Shown here in pieces: positions 46,701-56,446 of a DNA stretch of 64,000 nt. Position 1 is the first letter of the stretch, and the number at the start of each line of letters is the position of its first letter. The translations under genes were made by a program, and so were the position numbers. This stretch comes from Acidimicrobiia bacterium (lineage in GTDB: Bacteria; Actinomycetota; Acidimicrobiia; Acidimicrobiales; Bin134), in the NCBI GenBank assembly GCA_009843865.1, contig VYCQ01000021.1:1-64000 (forward strand), written 5' to 3'. The notes beneath the pieces are model-generated. The model made no database searches, was not told the origin of the DNA, and saw only the letters and a list, made by a program, of their open reading frames with translations.

Positions 46701-47387
46701 CTATAGTACCCGACGAGGGCCGAACAATGCTGTTCCTACCCTCACCATAGTGGCACCTTCGCTCACAGCTACCTCTAGATCGCCGCTCATGCCCATGGAA
46801 AGTTCCAAAACACCTAGTTCAACACCCAAAGAAGCTAGCTTACGAAATCCTAAACGAGCATCCTCGGGCGAACCAGGAACACCAACCCCCATCAAACCTA
46901 CTACCTCAAGACCTGCCTCTGTACAATGTTCAACTAGCCAGGCAGTGTCTGGCAGATGACAGCCGCCCCGCCCCTTGCCTGGCACACCAACTATGTCCAC
47001 CTGCACCAGCACCTTGGCAGCAGGAGCGTGCCGCGCAATCTCAGATGCCAACTCCGGGCGATCAACGCTTTGCCACAGATGCACCAAACCAGCAATCTTG
47101 CGCACCTTGTTGCGCTGTAGTTGACCCACAAAATGCCAGCGAGGCTTACCAACCACACTTGGGTCCCCTATCTTGAGATCTTCTGCTTTGGCTAGCAGCT
47201 CTTGGGCAAAGTTCTCCCCTATATCAACAATGCCCGCCGTCAAAGCTGCCGTAACAATCTCAGACCCAAACCCTTTGGTTACAGCTACCACCTTCACCCG
47301 ATCTCCACCTGCTGCGAACAGCCGCTCACGCAAAACACCTAGACGATGAGCTACCTCTTCGAAATGAATAGCAGTAGTTGACACCAC
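46701..47387 (-). CDS. yggS: YggS/PROSC-type PLP-binding homeostasis protein
   Basis: 228 residues. KVVAVTKGFGSEIV carries the PLP lysine, and GENFAQELLAKAEDL, WHFVGQLQRNKVR and ELSMGMSGDLEVAV are the characteristic family stretches. It binds pyridoxal phosphate and balances vitamin B6 and amino-acid pools, with no known catalysis. It lies 12 bases behind ftsZ; the yfiH-like gene usually between the two in actinobacteria is missing. Confidence 0.95.
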   Translation of the reverse strand: MVSTTAIHFEEVAHRLGVLRERLFAAGGDRVKVVAVTKGFGSEIVTAALTAGIVDIGENFAQELLAKAEDLKIGDPSVVGKPRWHFVGQLQRNKVRKIAGLVHLWQSVDRPELASEIARHAPAAKVLVQVDIVGVPGKGRGGCHLPDTAWLVEHCTEAGLEVVGLMGVGVPGSPEDARLGFRKLASLGVELGVLELSMGMSGDLEVAVSEGATMVRVGTALFGPRRVL

Positions 47388-47399
47388 AAAAAATATCTC

Positions 47400-48473
47400 T
47401 TAGCGAAGAAAGGCTGGAACCTCAAACTCATCTTGTTCGGATACCGATTCTTCAGCATTACTGAAAATATCGGGCACACCTGTAGTGCCCACAGCAGCAG
47501 CCGACATTCTCGTGGCACGTTCGCCATCCCAACGGTCAAACCCGGCGGCAACCACGGTCACCCTGATGGCATCACCCATACCTTCGTCCACCACCGTTCC
47601 AAAAATGATGTTGGCATCTGGATGAGCCACACCCTGTACAATCTCAGCCGCCTCGTTAACCTCCAACATCCCAAGCTCTGGCCCACCAGCCACGCTTAAC
47701 AAGATACCTCGGGCACCCTCAATAGAAGCTTCCAACAAAGGACTAGAGATAGCCTTGCGAGCAGCGCTAGATGCCCGGCCCTCCCCAGAAGAGAGCCCTA
47801 CCCCCATCAGCGCTGAGCCAGCATCATGCATCACCGTACGCACATCAGCGAAATCAGTGTTGATTAATCCTGGGGTGGTGATGAGATCGGTAATGCCTTG
47901 CACACCCTGCATGAGCACCTCATCAGCCATGCGGAAGGCTTCTACTACCGAGGTGCGATCATCGGAAACGTTTAACAACCGATCATTGGGGATCACTATT
48001 TGGGTGTCCACTTTGTCCTTAAGTGTCAAAATACCATTTTCGGCTTGCACTGAGCGGCGACGACCTTCAAACCCAAAAGGTCGGGTCACAACAGCAATGG
48101 TGAGGGCACCAAGACCCTTGGCAATCTCGGCAATAACAGGTGCCGCTCCCGTGCCAGTGCCGCCACCCTCACCAGCGGTCACAAACACCATATCAGCTCC
48201 GCTTAGAGCCTCTTCTATATCCTTACGATGATCCGAAGCAGCCTGTTCCCCCACTACTGGATCACTACCTGCGCCTAACCCACGAGTCAACTCCCGACCA
48301 ATATCCAGCTTGACCTCAGCCGAACTCATCATCAAAGCCTGCGCATCAGTGTTTACGGCAATAAACTCCACGCCGCGTAAACCGGATTCAATCATCCGAT
48401 CAATTGCATTAACACCACCGCCGCCAACACCGACGACCTTTATAACTGCTAAGTAATTTTGGGGTTCAACCAT
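47400..48473 (-). CDS. ftsZ: Cell division protein FtsZ
   Basis: 357 residues from ATG 48473 with GAGGA six bases upstream. The tubulin signature is [20 protein letters not shown], the T1 loop is [10 protein letters not shown], and the synergy-loop region is DFADVRTVM. The C-terminus has a short linker (about 35 residues) and a conserved tail FEVPAFLR, the docking peptide for SepF. It polymerises into the Z-ring. A 138-base gap upstream with palindromic motifs suggests its own promoter, besides read-through from the wall-synthesis genes. Confidence 0.98.
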   Translation of the reverse strand: MVEPQNYLAVIKVVGVGGGGVNAIDRMIESGLRGVEFIAVNTDAQALMMSSAEVKLDIGRELTRGLGAGSDPVVGEQAASDHRKDIEEALSGADMVFVTAGEGGGTGTGAAPVIAEIAKGLGALTIAVVTRPFGFEGRRRSVQAENGILTLKDKVDTQIVIPNDRLLNVSDDRTSVVEAFRMADEVLMQGVQGITDLITTPGLINTDFADVRTVMHDAGSALMGVGLSSGEGRASSAARKAISSPLLEASIEGARGILLSVAGGPELGMLEVNEAAEIVQGVAHPDANIIFGTVVDEGMGDAIRVTVVAAGFDRWDGERATRMSAAAVGTTGVPDIFSNAEESVSEQDEFEVPAFLR

Positions 48474-48518
48474 GAGCTTCCTCAATCCGATAGCTCAAAC
48501 CTTCACCTTCTACCAATA

Positions 48519-48549
48519 GTTGATATAACAAGATAGTTGATATATCAAC
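48519..48549. promoter_or_regulatory. Tandem palindromic motif in the ftsZ promoter region
   Basis: GTTGATATATCAAC (48536-48549) is a perfect 14-base palindrome. A second, imperfect copy GTTGATATAAC (48519-48529) lies 17 bases away, one and a half helical turns. On the minus strand the same bases offer a TTGATA-like -35 and TATATC-like -10. It is either the ftsZ promoter itself or a dimeric regulator's double site; the regulator is unknown. Confidence 0.4.
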
Positions 48550-48611
48550 GGCTAGTATCAATGTTAGATTGAGACTTTAGAACCTATGCCTCTACCTGAG
48601 GTATAAGCAGC

Positions 48612-49352
48612 TTACAGGCAATCACGGTTGCTGGTCAAAACTGGAAATGCAGGGACGCTTAAATCAATCTTGTCATAGCAATTTGAATTCACTTTGTCTA
48701 AGAAAGTTGCTAGCGCCACGGCCTTTGCTTCAGCATTCTCACGGCCTCCCCAATACACCTGCTGATCACCTACTAAGTTCACCATCACCTGATCATTCTG
48801 CCAAGCAATTGAATCAATCCCTCGGCCTGCAATCGGCATTAATGCCTCGCTGACCTCCAAAAGCGGCACGACAACAGAAGACAACCACCCTCCCGGCTCC
48901 GCCACAGCACCAACTAAAACCACAGGCAACCGTTGTCGGCTAGGCACCACCTCTAACACCCTTCCCGCAATATCAACTAATGCCCACTTTTGATTAACCC
49001 AAACCTGAGCAACAGCAGTTCGTTCCGAAACATCAAAAGTAATCTCACCCCCCCAAGTACGATTGGAACGCACTTGATCCACCCACGGCAACGCAGCAAT
49101 GGCACGTCGGGCACCAGCCAAATCTAAACCCAACAATGGAGTGCCCAGCTCTATACCAGCCACCTCAATCACATTGTGCGCGCCGGTGCGTTGCGCGCCA
49201 ATCACCTGAATTTCATCCACATCCAAAAGCGGGCTCTGAGTGAAGGCATACCCCGCTGCGACCAGCAACGCCAACAAGCCCACCGAAATCCATATTCTGC
49301 GTCGGCGACGAAAACGCACGTTGGTGCGCCGCATAGCTATACGCGGTTCCAC
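48612..49352 (-). CDS. ftsQ: Cell division protein FtsQ/DivIB
   Basis: 246 residues: a basic cytoplasmic start (MRRTNVRFRRRRR), one transmembrane helix (IWISVGLLALLVAAGYAF), a POTRA domain (LLDVDEIQVIGAQRTGAHNV) and a beta domain (WALVDIAGRVLEVVPSRQRL). It bridges early and late division proteins with FtsL and FtsI. GTG 49352 and ATG 49334 are both possible starts. It lies between murB and ftsZ, as in other actinobacteria. Confidence 0.92.
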   Translation of the reverse strand: MEPRIAMRRTNVRFRRRRRIWISVGLLALLVAAGYAFTQSPLLDVDEIQVIGAQRTGAHNVIEVAGIELGTPLLGLDLAGARRAIAALPWVDQVRSNRTWGGEITFDVSERTAVAQVWVNQKWALVDIAGRVLEVVPSRQRLPVVLVGAVAEPGGWLSSVVVPLLEVSEALMPIAGRGIDSIAWQNDQVMVNLVGDQQVYWGGRENAEAKAVALATFLDKVNSNCYDKIDLSVPAFPVLTSNRDCL

Positions 49353-49370
49353 GCCAACACCTCAAACCAT

Positions 49371-50309
49371 CTAATCTGCCCACGGCCCCAGAACAAAGCC
49401 CATCAGCTGGGTCTCGGGCACCAAAGCAATAGCAAACTTAGCCTGAACGGCTAAAAAAACTTCGCACATCAACTCAAACACATCATTGGCTGAACCACCG
49501 CGATCCACCACAATAAAATTGGCATGCTTTGGCGATACCTGTGCTGAGCCACGACGTCGACCCTTCAATCCGACAGCTTCGATCAACCTGCCAGCATTGT
49601 CCCCGCTCGGATTTGTAAAAACCGAACCAGCGTTTTGACCTCCCGGTTGATGCTCTCGCCGCCAGGCCACAATCTCGCCGATTAACTCTTGAGATCGTGC
49701 TGCATCACCATAAGCCAGGCGCATTTCCGCGCTAAGCACCAAATGATGCGGTGCTAAAGCGGAACTGCGATAACCCAACTGAAACTGCTCAGCATCCCAA
49801 CACTGCACCGTGCCGCTCGCAAGATCAACTACCTGCGCTGACTGCAACGACGCTGCCATGTCTGCGCCATGTCCGCCAGCATTCATACGCACGCCACCTC
49901 CCAACGAGCCAGGCACGCCAACTGCCCATTCAAAACCGGTTAAATTCGCAGCAGAACTTTGGCGAGCCAACACAGCCAGGCTCACACCAGCGCCAGCGCG
50001 CAAGCTCTGGCCCTTGATCTCTACCCAGTCAAAGCCTCGCTCAAGCCACAAGGCCACGCCCTCAAACCCTTCGTCAGCCACCAACAAATTAGAACCCTTG
50101 CCCACCACCAGCAGCGGAGCTGGCGTTTGGCGTAGTACCTCAGCCAATGCTGCGAAATCAGCATTGGCTGAAAGGCTCACACCCACCCGCGCTGCCCCAC
50201 CCACCCGATATGTTGTATCAGGCCCTACGGGACGCTCTTGGCTCACCGCATCTGTTCCCAACACCGCAGCCAAAGCCCCGGCCAACTCCTCCCAGTAAGT
50301 GGAGCTCAC
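49371..50309 (-). CDS. murB: UDP-N-acetylmuramate dehydrogenase
   Basis: 312 residues. The FAD-binding LLVVGKGSNLLVADEGF, the middle GVPGSLGGGVRMNAGGHG, the catalytic Ser in NAGSVFTNPSGDNAGRLIEA and the final Glu in LVPETQLMG are all present. It reduces the enolpyruvyl ether to form UDP-MurNAc. GTG 50309 overlaps the stop of murG-murC by four bases (GTGA). Confidence 0.96.
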   Translation of the reverse strand: MSSTYWEELAGALAAVLGTDAVSQERPVGPDTTYRVGGAARVGVSLSANADFAALAEVLRQTPAPLLVVGKGSNLLVADEGFEGVALWLERGFDWVEIKGQSLRAGAGVSLAVLARQSSAANLTGFEWAVGVPGSLGGGVRMNAGGHGADMAASLQSAQVVDLASGTVQCWDAEQFQLGYRSSALAPHHLVLSAEMRLAYGDAARSQELIGEIVAWRREHQPGGQNAGSVFTNPSGDNAGRLIEAVGLKGRRRGSAQVSPKHANFIVVDRGGSANDVFELMCEVFLAVQAKFAIALVPETQLMGFVLGPWAD

Positions 50310-52876
50310 ACAACCTCCTGAAACATGGCCATCACCTGATCGGGAATATCGGTGAGATCACCAGCGCCCAAGGTCAAGCACAAATCACCCGGACGAAGCA
50401 CATCAACTAAGCACTGAGCTACCTCATCTAAAGACGCAATATAAGTGATGTCTTGACCAGGGTTGGCTTGGTTTACGGCTTGCCAAATCAGCTGGCCGCT
50501 AACCCCAGGAATCTCCGGCTCACCTGCCGAATAGATATCGGTGAGAATCGTCACGTCAGCCAGATCAAAACTACGGGCGAAATCTCGCCACAAATACAAA
50601 GTGCGCGTATAGCGATGAGGCTGAAACACGCAAACCACTCGCTTCCAGATACCCTCACGAGCCGCCCTCAACGCACAGCTCACCTCTGTGGGCAGATGAG
50701 CGTAATCATCTATAAACTCCACACCTGCGACCTCGCCACGCCTCTCAAAGCGTCTTGCTACACCAGCAAAATCAGCTACCGCAGCAACTCCAGCAGCCGC
50801 CTCTACCCCTAATTCGCAGGCCATCGTTAACGCCCCCAGAGCATTCAATGCGTTGTATTGCCCTGCCATCGGCACATCAAGCGCAAGTATCTCGCCGCTG
50901 GCTAAATAAATCTTGCTACTGCTAGATCTGCCATTCTGGCTAAGCATCTGCAAGCGATAATCGGAAAAAGCGGCTGTGCCATACAACACCCGCTCACACC
51001 CCTCAGAAGCTTGCAACGCGCCAGCATCGTCAGCACAAACCACCAAACCGTGAGTAGCCCCAGCACAAAAGCGGCCAAACTCTGCTTGCAAATTAGCGGG
51101 ATTACGATCACTGCGGAGATGATCTGGCTCCACGCTGGTAAGCACCCCACGGATTACCCGCAACTCTTCAAAGGTACCGTCGCTTTCGTCGGCCTCAATA
51201 ATAAAACAGTCCGGCCCTGACCAACGTGCCCCAATGCTGCCACCGGCCAGCGCTGCCCCCACCAAATAGCTAGGGTCGTGTCCTGTAACACTGAGGATAT
51301 GAGCCAGCATGGCCGAGGTAGTTGTCTTACCATGAGTACCCGCTACCGCCACTGTTGCACATCTCACAGTAATAGCCTGCAACATTTCGGCTCTGCGCCA
51401 AACCGCTATACCCGCAGCTTGGGCCGCAAGCACCTCAGGATTGGCATCGCCTACCGCAGTAGATCGAACTACCAGATCTGAACCGTTGACCTGGCTTGCT
51501 TGATGACCTACGAACACCTCCACCCCGCTGGCATGCAGACGATCCAACACTGCTGAGGCAGCTAAATCGCTACCGCTAACTGCCTTACCCATCTGTTGCA
51601 GCAACACAGCTAAACCCGACATTCCCGCCCCCCCTATCCCTAGCAGGTGAATCCGAGAAATTGAATCCAGCACAGAAACGGCTGATACTTCGGTATCGGA
51701 ATCGAGAGCAGGGCTGTGATGGCTAGTGCTGTGATGATTAGGGCGACTACAAGCATGGCGCTCTAAAAGATCGGCCAACCGCTCATCAGCATCTGGATGA
51801 CCCAAGCTGCGGGCCTTGTCGCCCATTGCTGCCAACTTGGGAGGATCTTCTAACAGCTTATTCACCTCAGCCATCAAACGCCGCTCATCCAACTCGTGAT
51901 CTGCCACCTGTACTGCGGCACCTTGAGTTGCTAAATGCGCAGCGTTGGCTGTTTGGTGATCTCCCGGTGCTCCCGGCAACGGCACCAACACAGAGGCCAA
52001 ACCCACCACCGTCAGCTCCGCGACACTAGAAGCACCGGCACGTCCCACCAGTAAATCAGCTGCAGCATACACATCGGCCATCTGCTCGCAGTACTCCACT
52101 GCCCGATACTCCAACGCTGCGACCGAAAGGTCGGGCCGTAAAGATGCTAGATCGTTCCAATCGCGCTTGCCCACAACGTGATAAATGCTCAGGTCGTCCC
52201 TGTCAAACCAGGCTCGTGCAGCTTCAAAAACGGCTCGGTTAAGACGCGCAGCCCCCAACGATCCGCTTACCGCCGCCACCAGAAACCGTTGCGAATCTAA
52301 TCCCAACGCAGCTCGAGCCTCATCACGCTGAGTGTGGCGATTTACAACTTGAATCTCTTGACGCACGGGATTACCGATGAGGGTTGACCGTGGCAACAAA
52401 GTGTCGGGAAATGCTACGGCAGCAACACGCGCCCAACGGCTAGCTAATCGGTTAGCTAGGCCAGGCACAGCATTCTGCTCAGCCACCACCAAGGGTATGC
52501 CCAACCGTTTGGCTGCCAACACACAGGCAACGCTGGCGTAACCACCCACGCTCAAAACCACAGCAGGATTCAGCTGCTGCAACAAAACCTTGGCCTGCTT
52601 AACCGCTTGAGCCAATCCCCATAACGACTTGATATTTTGCAGACTAACCCGACGCTGGATGCCCCGCCCCGGCAGCAAGCTTAACCCAAAGCGGGCTGCG
52701 GGCACGAGGGCTTGCTCCACACCCCTAACCGACCCTACAAAATGAATCGCTTCAGCCTCATAACCGCGCCGCTGCAATGCTTGGGCCACAGCTAATCCGG
52801 GATACACATGACCTGCGGTTCCGCCACCGGCAATCACAACCCACACCGGTGCCTTGCCCTGTGGCATGCTCATCAC
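50306..52876 (-). CDS. murG-murC: Fused MurG-MurC: lipid II GlcNAc transferase joined to UDP-MurNAc-L-alanine ligase
   Basis: One uninterrupted frame of 856 residues. Residues 1-374 are a complete MurG: GGGTAGHVYPGLAVAQAL (17-34), SVGGYAS (109-115), EQNAVPG and GRAGASSVAEL (278-288). Residues 375-402 form a His/Ser-rich linker. Residues 403-856 are a complete MurC: HLLGIGGAGMSG, ATP loop AGTHGKTTT, EADESDGTF, VEPDHL and DDYAHLPTEV, where most MurCs have DDYGHHPTE. MurC adds L-Ala to UDP-MurNAc in the cytoplasm; MurG makes lipid II at the membrane. The fusion therefore joins an early and the last cytoplasmic step. Starts and stops overlap ftsW and murB. No internal start with a ribosome site is visible at the linker. 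Confidence 0.93.
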   Translation of the reverse strand: MMSMPQGKAPVWVVIAGGGTAGHVYPGLAVAQALQRRGYEAEAIHFVGSVRGVEQALVPAARFGLSLLPGRGIQRRVSLQNIKSLWGLAQAVKQAKVLLQQLNPAVVLSVGGYASVACVLAAKRLGIPLVVAEQNAVPGLANRLASRWARVAAVAFPDTLLPRSTLIGNPVRQEIQVVNRHTQRDEARAALGLDSQRFLVAAVSGSLGAARLNRAVFEAARAWFDRDDLSIYHVVGKRDWNDLASLRPDLSVAALEYRAVEYCEQMADVYAAADLLVGRAGASSVAELTVVGLASVLVPLPGAPGDHQTANAAHLATQGAAVQVADHELDERRLMAEVNKLLEDPPKLAAMGDKARSLGHPDADERLADLLERHACSRPNHHSTSHHSPALDSDTEVSAVSVLDSISRIHLLGIGGAGMSGLAVLLQQMGKAVSGSDLAASAVLDRLHASGVEVFVGHQASQVNGSDLVVRSTAVGDANPEVLAAQAAGIAVWRRAEMLQAITVRCATVAVAGTHGKTTTSAMLAHILSVTGHDPSYLVGAALAGGSIGARWSGPDCFIIEADESDGTFEELRVIRGVLTSVEPDHLRSDRNPANLQAEFGRFCAGATHGLVVCADDAGALQASEGCERVLYGTAAFSDYRLQMLSQNGRSSSSKIYLASGEILALDVPMAGQYNALNALGALTMACELGVEAAAGVAAVADFAGVARRFERRGEVAGVEFIDDYAHLPTEVSCALRAAREGIWKRVVCVFQPHRYTRTLYLWRDFARSFDLADVTILTDIYSAGEPEIPGVSGQLIWQAVNQANPGQDITYIASLDEVAQCLVDVLRPGDLCLTLGAGDLTDIPDQVMAMFQEVV

Positions 52877-54045
52877 TGCACTCGAATTTGACGAGCCACG
52901 TTCAACAAAATGCCACTAGCAGCCATGCTGGTTATAAGCGACGATCCTCCAACCGACAAAAACGGCAAGGGCACCCCCGTTACCGGTACCCATCCCACCA
53001 CCGCAGCAATGTTCAAAAAGGCTTGGCTGCCAATCCACACAGTGATACCAGCGGCTAGCACCTGCCCAAAGCGATCACCGCTGTGCAGGGCCACCCAAAT
53101 GCCGCAGTAGATGAACCCCGCAAACAAAACCAACACAAACATAGCCCCAAGCCACCCCATCTCCTCGGCTAGCACTGCATAGATAAAGTCGGTTTGAGCT
53201 TCAGGCAAGAATCCCCATTTGATACGGCTCTCACCGAGGCCCAACCCCGAGATACCTCCTGAAGAAATACCAACCCTGGCCTGAATGGTTTGCCAACCAG
53301 CATCCAAAGGATCAGACCAAGGATCCCACATGGCTTGAATACGTTCCCGACGATAACCGGTCTGCCAAGCTACAAGCGCCGCTGCGGCGCTGCTCAACAA
53401 CGACCACCCCGTCAGCGGAATCAGAGGTGCCCCGGCGATGTACAAGGCAGCAAACGCGATTACCGCAACCAAAATTGGGGTTGCCAAGCTGCGCTGCACC
53501 AAGATCAAAGCGCTCATAACACAGCACACCAACAACACCGGATGGATGGTAACCCGAGCGCTATGCTCGCTACCTACCTTGTCGGCTAGCCACGAGGCAG
53601 CAAAAACAACCATTGCCAGCTTGGCCAACTCTGAGGGTTGGAAGTTAATGGGCCCCACGGCAATCCAACGGGTAGCTCCGTTAGCAGCCACGCCGACACC
53701 CGGAACAAGCACCGCAACCAACAAGATCAGCGACAAGCTGAGCAGCACCAAAGAGTACTTCTTCAACCCGTTGTAATCGAAGCGCATCATGGTTACCAGC
53801 ACCAACAAACCCACCAACATCCACACAAGCTGGCGTTGAAATGTGAAAAAGGTGGACTGCCCCACATACAAGCTCGTGACAGAAGACACCGACAACACCA
53901 TCACCAATCCCACCGCTGTCAAGGTAGTGACAAACCCAAACAGCAGATAAAACGGTACAGTTGCGCGTCCCACGGGTGCTGCGAGCAAGCCCGAGAACCT
54001 ACCCATACGGGCTAACGGCCGACGAGGAATGCTAACCACGGTCAT
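52873..54045 (-). CDS. ftsW: FtsW-type SEDS peptidoglycan glycosyltransferase
   Basis: 390 residues with about ten transmembrane helices. The SEDS hallmark between helices, GLGESRIKWGFLPEAQTDF IYAV, and GVPLPFLSVGGSSLI near the end are intact. The otherwise frequent QPDxGT motif reads QRSLAT here (VLIQRSLATPILV). FtsW polymerises septal glycan from lipid II together with FtsI. It overlaps murD (ATGA) and murG-murC (GTGA) by four bases each. Confidence 0.93.
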   Translation of the reverse strand: MTVVSIPRRPLARMGRFSGLLAAPVGRATVPFYLLFGFVTTLTAVGLVMVLSVSSVTSLYVGQSTFFTFQRQLVWMLVGLLVLVTMMRFDYNGLKKYSLVLLSLSLILLVAVLVPGVGVAANGATRWIAVGPINFQPSELAKLAMVVFAASWLADKVGSEHSARVTIHPVLLVCCVMSALILVQRSLATPILVAVIAFAALYIAGAPLIPLTGWSLLSSAAAALVAWQTGYRRERIQAMWDPWSDPLDAGWQTIQARVGISSGGISGLGLGESRIKWGFLPEAQTDFIYAVLAEEMGWLGAMFVLVLFAGFIYCGIWVALHSGDRFGQVLAAGITVWIGSQAFLNIAAVVGWVPVTGVPLPFLSVGGSSLITSMAASGILLNVARQIRVQ

Positions 54046-55418
54046 GGCGAACCTCCGATCAAAGCACGCACTGCCTCACAAAAGTGTTCTCCTCGTTCAA
54101 CGTAAGAGCCATACCAGTCCAAAGATGAGCAACCAGGTGACAAGATCACGGCCTCGCCAGGTTGCGCGCGATCTGTCGCCAACTTGACTGCTTGCGACAT
54201 GGAGCTAGCTGACATGGTTGGGCAGCTACCCACAAAAACCTGCTCTAGGTCTGAAGCGGCTTCGCCAATAACCACCACAACCCGCAGCACCTCAGCCAGC
54301 GCAGCCATCGGACTGAGATCTAAGCCCTTGTTGCGCCCTCCGGCGATCAGAGCGACCTTGTGATGAGGTTCATAGTGGGAACCTTGCACCAAAGATCGTA
54401 CCGCAGCACAAACCGCATGAGGAGAGGTGGCTTTAGAATCGTCGTAGTAGCTCACACCATCGTATTGACCCACCAACCACACGCGATGCGCTAAACCCTG
54501 CCACTCCAACATAGCTTGACGCAAAGCATCAGAGGTGGCACCGCCAGCAGTCGCCACCGCTGCGGCTGCTAGTAGATTGGACAGTTCATGGGGCAAGCGT
54601 CGTTGCAATTCCGAGATATCAACCAGCTTGTGGTGGTGCGCCCAAAGAGCGCCCTGCGCTAAACGAAAGTCCCCTTGGCCGAGCCCAAAGGTTACCACCT
54701 TGCAGCTTTTCTCAGCATGAAATGAAGGAGCATGAGCCACCACCACCGGGTCGTTTAGGTTCACTATGGCCGTGGTCGCTGAATCAGCACACCGCCAAAT
54801 GGCAGCCTTAGCATCACGATAACTATCCAAAGATGCATGCACATCTAAATGGTCAGCTGAAAAGTTCAACCACGCTGCAACCTCGGGGCGGTAAGCCGAG
54901 CTGTGACCCAGACGAAACGATGAGGCCTCTACCACAAACACTTGCGGTTGAGGATCGCGAATGGCTTCCACTAAGGGAGTATCGGTATTGCCTGCAATGC
55001 TTGTGGCAATGCCAGCAGCCTCCAACATGGCAGCAGCCATAACGGTCACGGTGGTCTTACCGTTAGTTCCGGTGACAGCTAAGTTAGAACGAGAATCCCA
55101 GCGCTGCGCTAAATCAAACTCTGAAATGATAGGAACCTCCGCTGCCGCAGCTTCCGCAAACACAGGGTGCGATTCAGTTAAACCAGGAGTAGGGACAACC
55201 ACATCAACATTGCGAACTAAATTCGCCCACTCAGCCTCAGAGGGTCGCTGCCGCAACTCCAAGCGCAGAGAAGCCGCATGGCTTTGAGCCCGTTCGCCCA
55301 CCGCTTGGTCAGCAAGGTCATCGGCAGCCACCACCTGATGACCTCGTTGCACAAGCTGTTCTGCCACAGCTTGGTTCGTTACGGCATAGCCCGCTAATAA
55401 AACCGACTGCAAGCTCAT
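54042..55418 (-). CDS. murD: UDP-N-acetylmuramoyl-L-alanine:D-glutamate ligase
   Basis: 458 residues from ATG 55418, which overlaps the mraY stop as ATGA; an open extension to 55496 is only antisense to nothing and re-reads mraY. ATP loop VTGTNGKTTVTVMAA, LNFSADHLDVH with the carbamylated-Lys-region equivalents, and YYDDSKATSPHAV are typical MurD motifs. It adds D-Glu to UDP-MurNAc-L-Ala. Confidence 0.95.
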   Translation of the reverse strand: MSLQSVLLAGYAVTNQAVAEQLVQRGHQVVAADDLADQAVGERAQSHAASLRLELRQRPSEAEWANLVRNVDVVVPTPGLTESHPVFAEAAAAEVPIISEFDLAQRWDSRSNLAVTGTNGKTTVTVMAAAMLEAAGIATSIAGNTDTPLVEAIRDPQPQVFVVEASSFRLGHSSAYRPEVAAWLNFSADHLDVHASLDSYRDAKAAIWRCADSATTAIVNLNDPVVVAHAPSFHAEKSCKVVTFGLGQGDFRLAQGALWAHHHKLVDISELQRRLPHELSNLLAAAAVATAGGATSDALRQAMLEWQGLAHRVWLVGQYDGVSYYDDSKATSPHAVCAAVRSLVQGSHYEPHHKVALIAGGRNKGLDLSPMAALAEVLRVVVVIGEAASDLEQVFVGSCPTMSASSMSQAVKLATDRAQPGEAVILSPGCSSLDWYGSYVERGEHFCEAVRALIGGSP

Positions 55419-56446
55419 TCGGCCCCTCCCACCGACACAAAATCTGCGTAGAACAGCCCCAAAGCGACTGCTGTTACCAAACCGGCCACTATCCATAAGC
55501 GAATGATCACGGTGGTCTCAGGCCAGCCCCAAAGTTCAAAATGATGATGCACCGGAGCCATGCGAAACACCCGTTTACCGAACACTCGAAAGCTGAACAC
55601 CTGAATAATCACCGACAAAGTCTCCATCACGAACAACCCGGCAATAATGGGCAGCAACAAGTGGGTGTTGGTAGCTAGGGCCATAGTTGCCATACCAGTA
55701 CCCAGAGCTAACGATCCGGTATCTCCCATGAAGATCCTGGCTGGAGCAGCATTCCACCACATGAACCCTGCAATCGCCCCAGCCATGACTGCGGCGATAA
55801 TAGCTAAGTCTAAAGCGTGGGGCACCCCATAGATGTGTTCATGACGAAAGGCCCAAAAACCGATCACCACGAAAGCAGCAAAAACGAACACAGAAGCGCC
55901 AGCAGCCAAACTGTCAAGGCCATCGGTGAGGTTCACGGCATTGCTGCTAGCCAAAATCAACAAAACCACCCAAAGCCCCCAACCCCACGGCCCGAGATCA
56001 AAGTTCAACGAGTTATAGCGGGTAAACGAAAGCTCGGTGCGCACATCGGTGAACTGCAACATCAGCACTGCATAGGTGATCGCCACCGTCAATAACCCCA
56101 AAATCTTGGCGGTTTTGTTCAGACCAAGGTTGCGCTCCCGAGACACCTTCAGCCAGTCATCCACAAAACCCACAGCCGCCGCAGCCAAAATAGTAAACAT
56201 AACGATCAAGCCGGTGCGGGTAAATATGCCGTTGTAGAGGTCGCTGATCACATAGCCAGCTAGCGCGCCACCCACGATTGCCACTCCCCCCATCGTGGGA
56301 GTACCAGCCTTGCTGGCGTGGCCTTGAGGGCCATCTAGTCGAATAGGCTGTCCAATAGAGCGCTTTCGTAGAAAAAGGATTAAAAAGCGAGTACCTACGA
56401 GGGTGGCGATTCCAGAGATGGCCAAAGCAAACAACAGACGAATCAT
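55415..56446 (-). CDS. mraY: Phospho-N-acetylmuramoyl-pentapeptide transferase
   Basis: 343 residues with ten predicted membrane helices. The active-site motifs FVDDWLKVSRERN, NAVNLTDGLDSLAAG and VHHHFELWGWPETTVIIR are intact. It transfers phospho-MurNAc-pentapeptide to undecaprenyl phosphate, giving lipid I. The start overlaps the murE stop by four bases (ATGA); in most bacteria murF would lie between them. Confidence 0.97.
   Translation of the reverse strand: MIRLLFALAISGIATLVGTRFLILFLRKRSIGQPIRLDGPQGHASKAGTPTMGGVAIVGGALAGYVISDLYNGIFTRTGLIVMFTILAAAAVGFVDDWLKVSRERNLGLNKTAKILGLLTVAITYAVLMLQFTDVRTELSFTRYNSLNFDLGPWGWGLWVVLLILASSNAVNLTDGLDSLAAGASVFVFAAFVVIGFWAFRHEHIYGVPHALDLAIIAAVMAGAIAGFMWWNAAPARIFMGDTGSLALGTGMATMALATNTHLLLPIIAGLFVMETLSVIIQVFSFRVFGKRVFRMAPVHHHFELWGWPETTVIIRLWIVAGLVTAVALGLFYADFVSVGGAE

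Noticed and set aside
51670-51752. Separate murC start within the MurG-MurC linker
   Set aside because: An in-frame GTG exists near the start of MurC, but no Shine-Dalgarno sequence or stop codon interrupts the frame before it.
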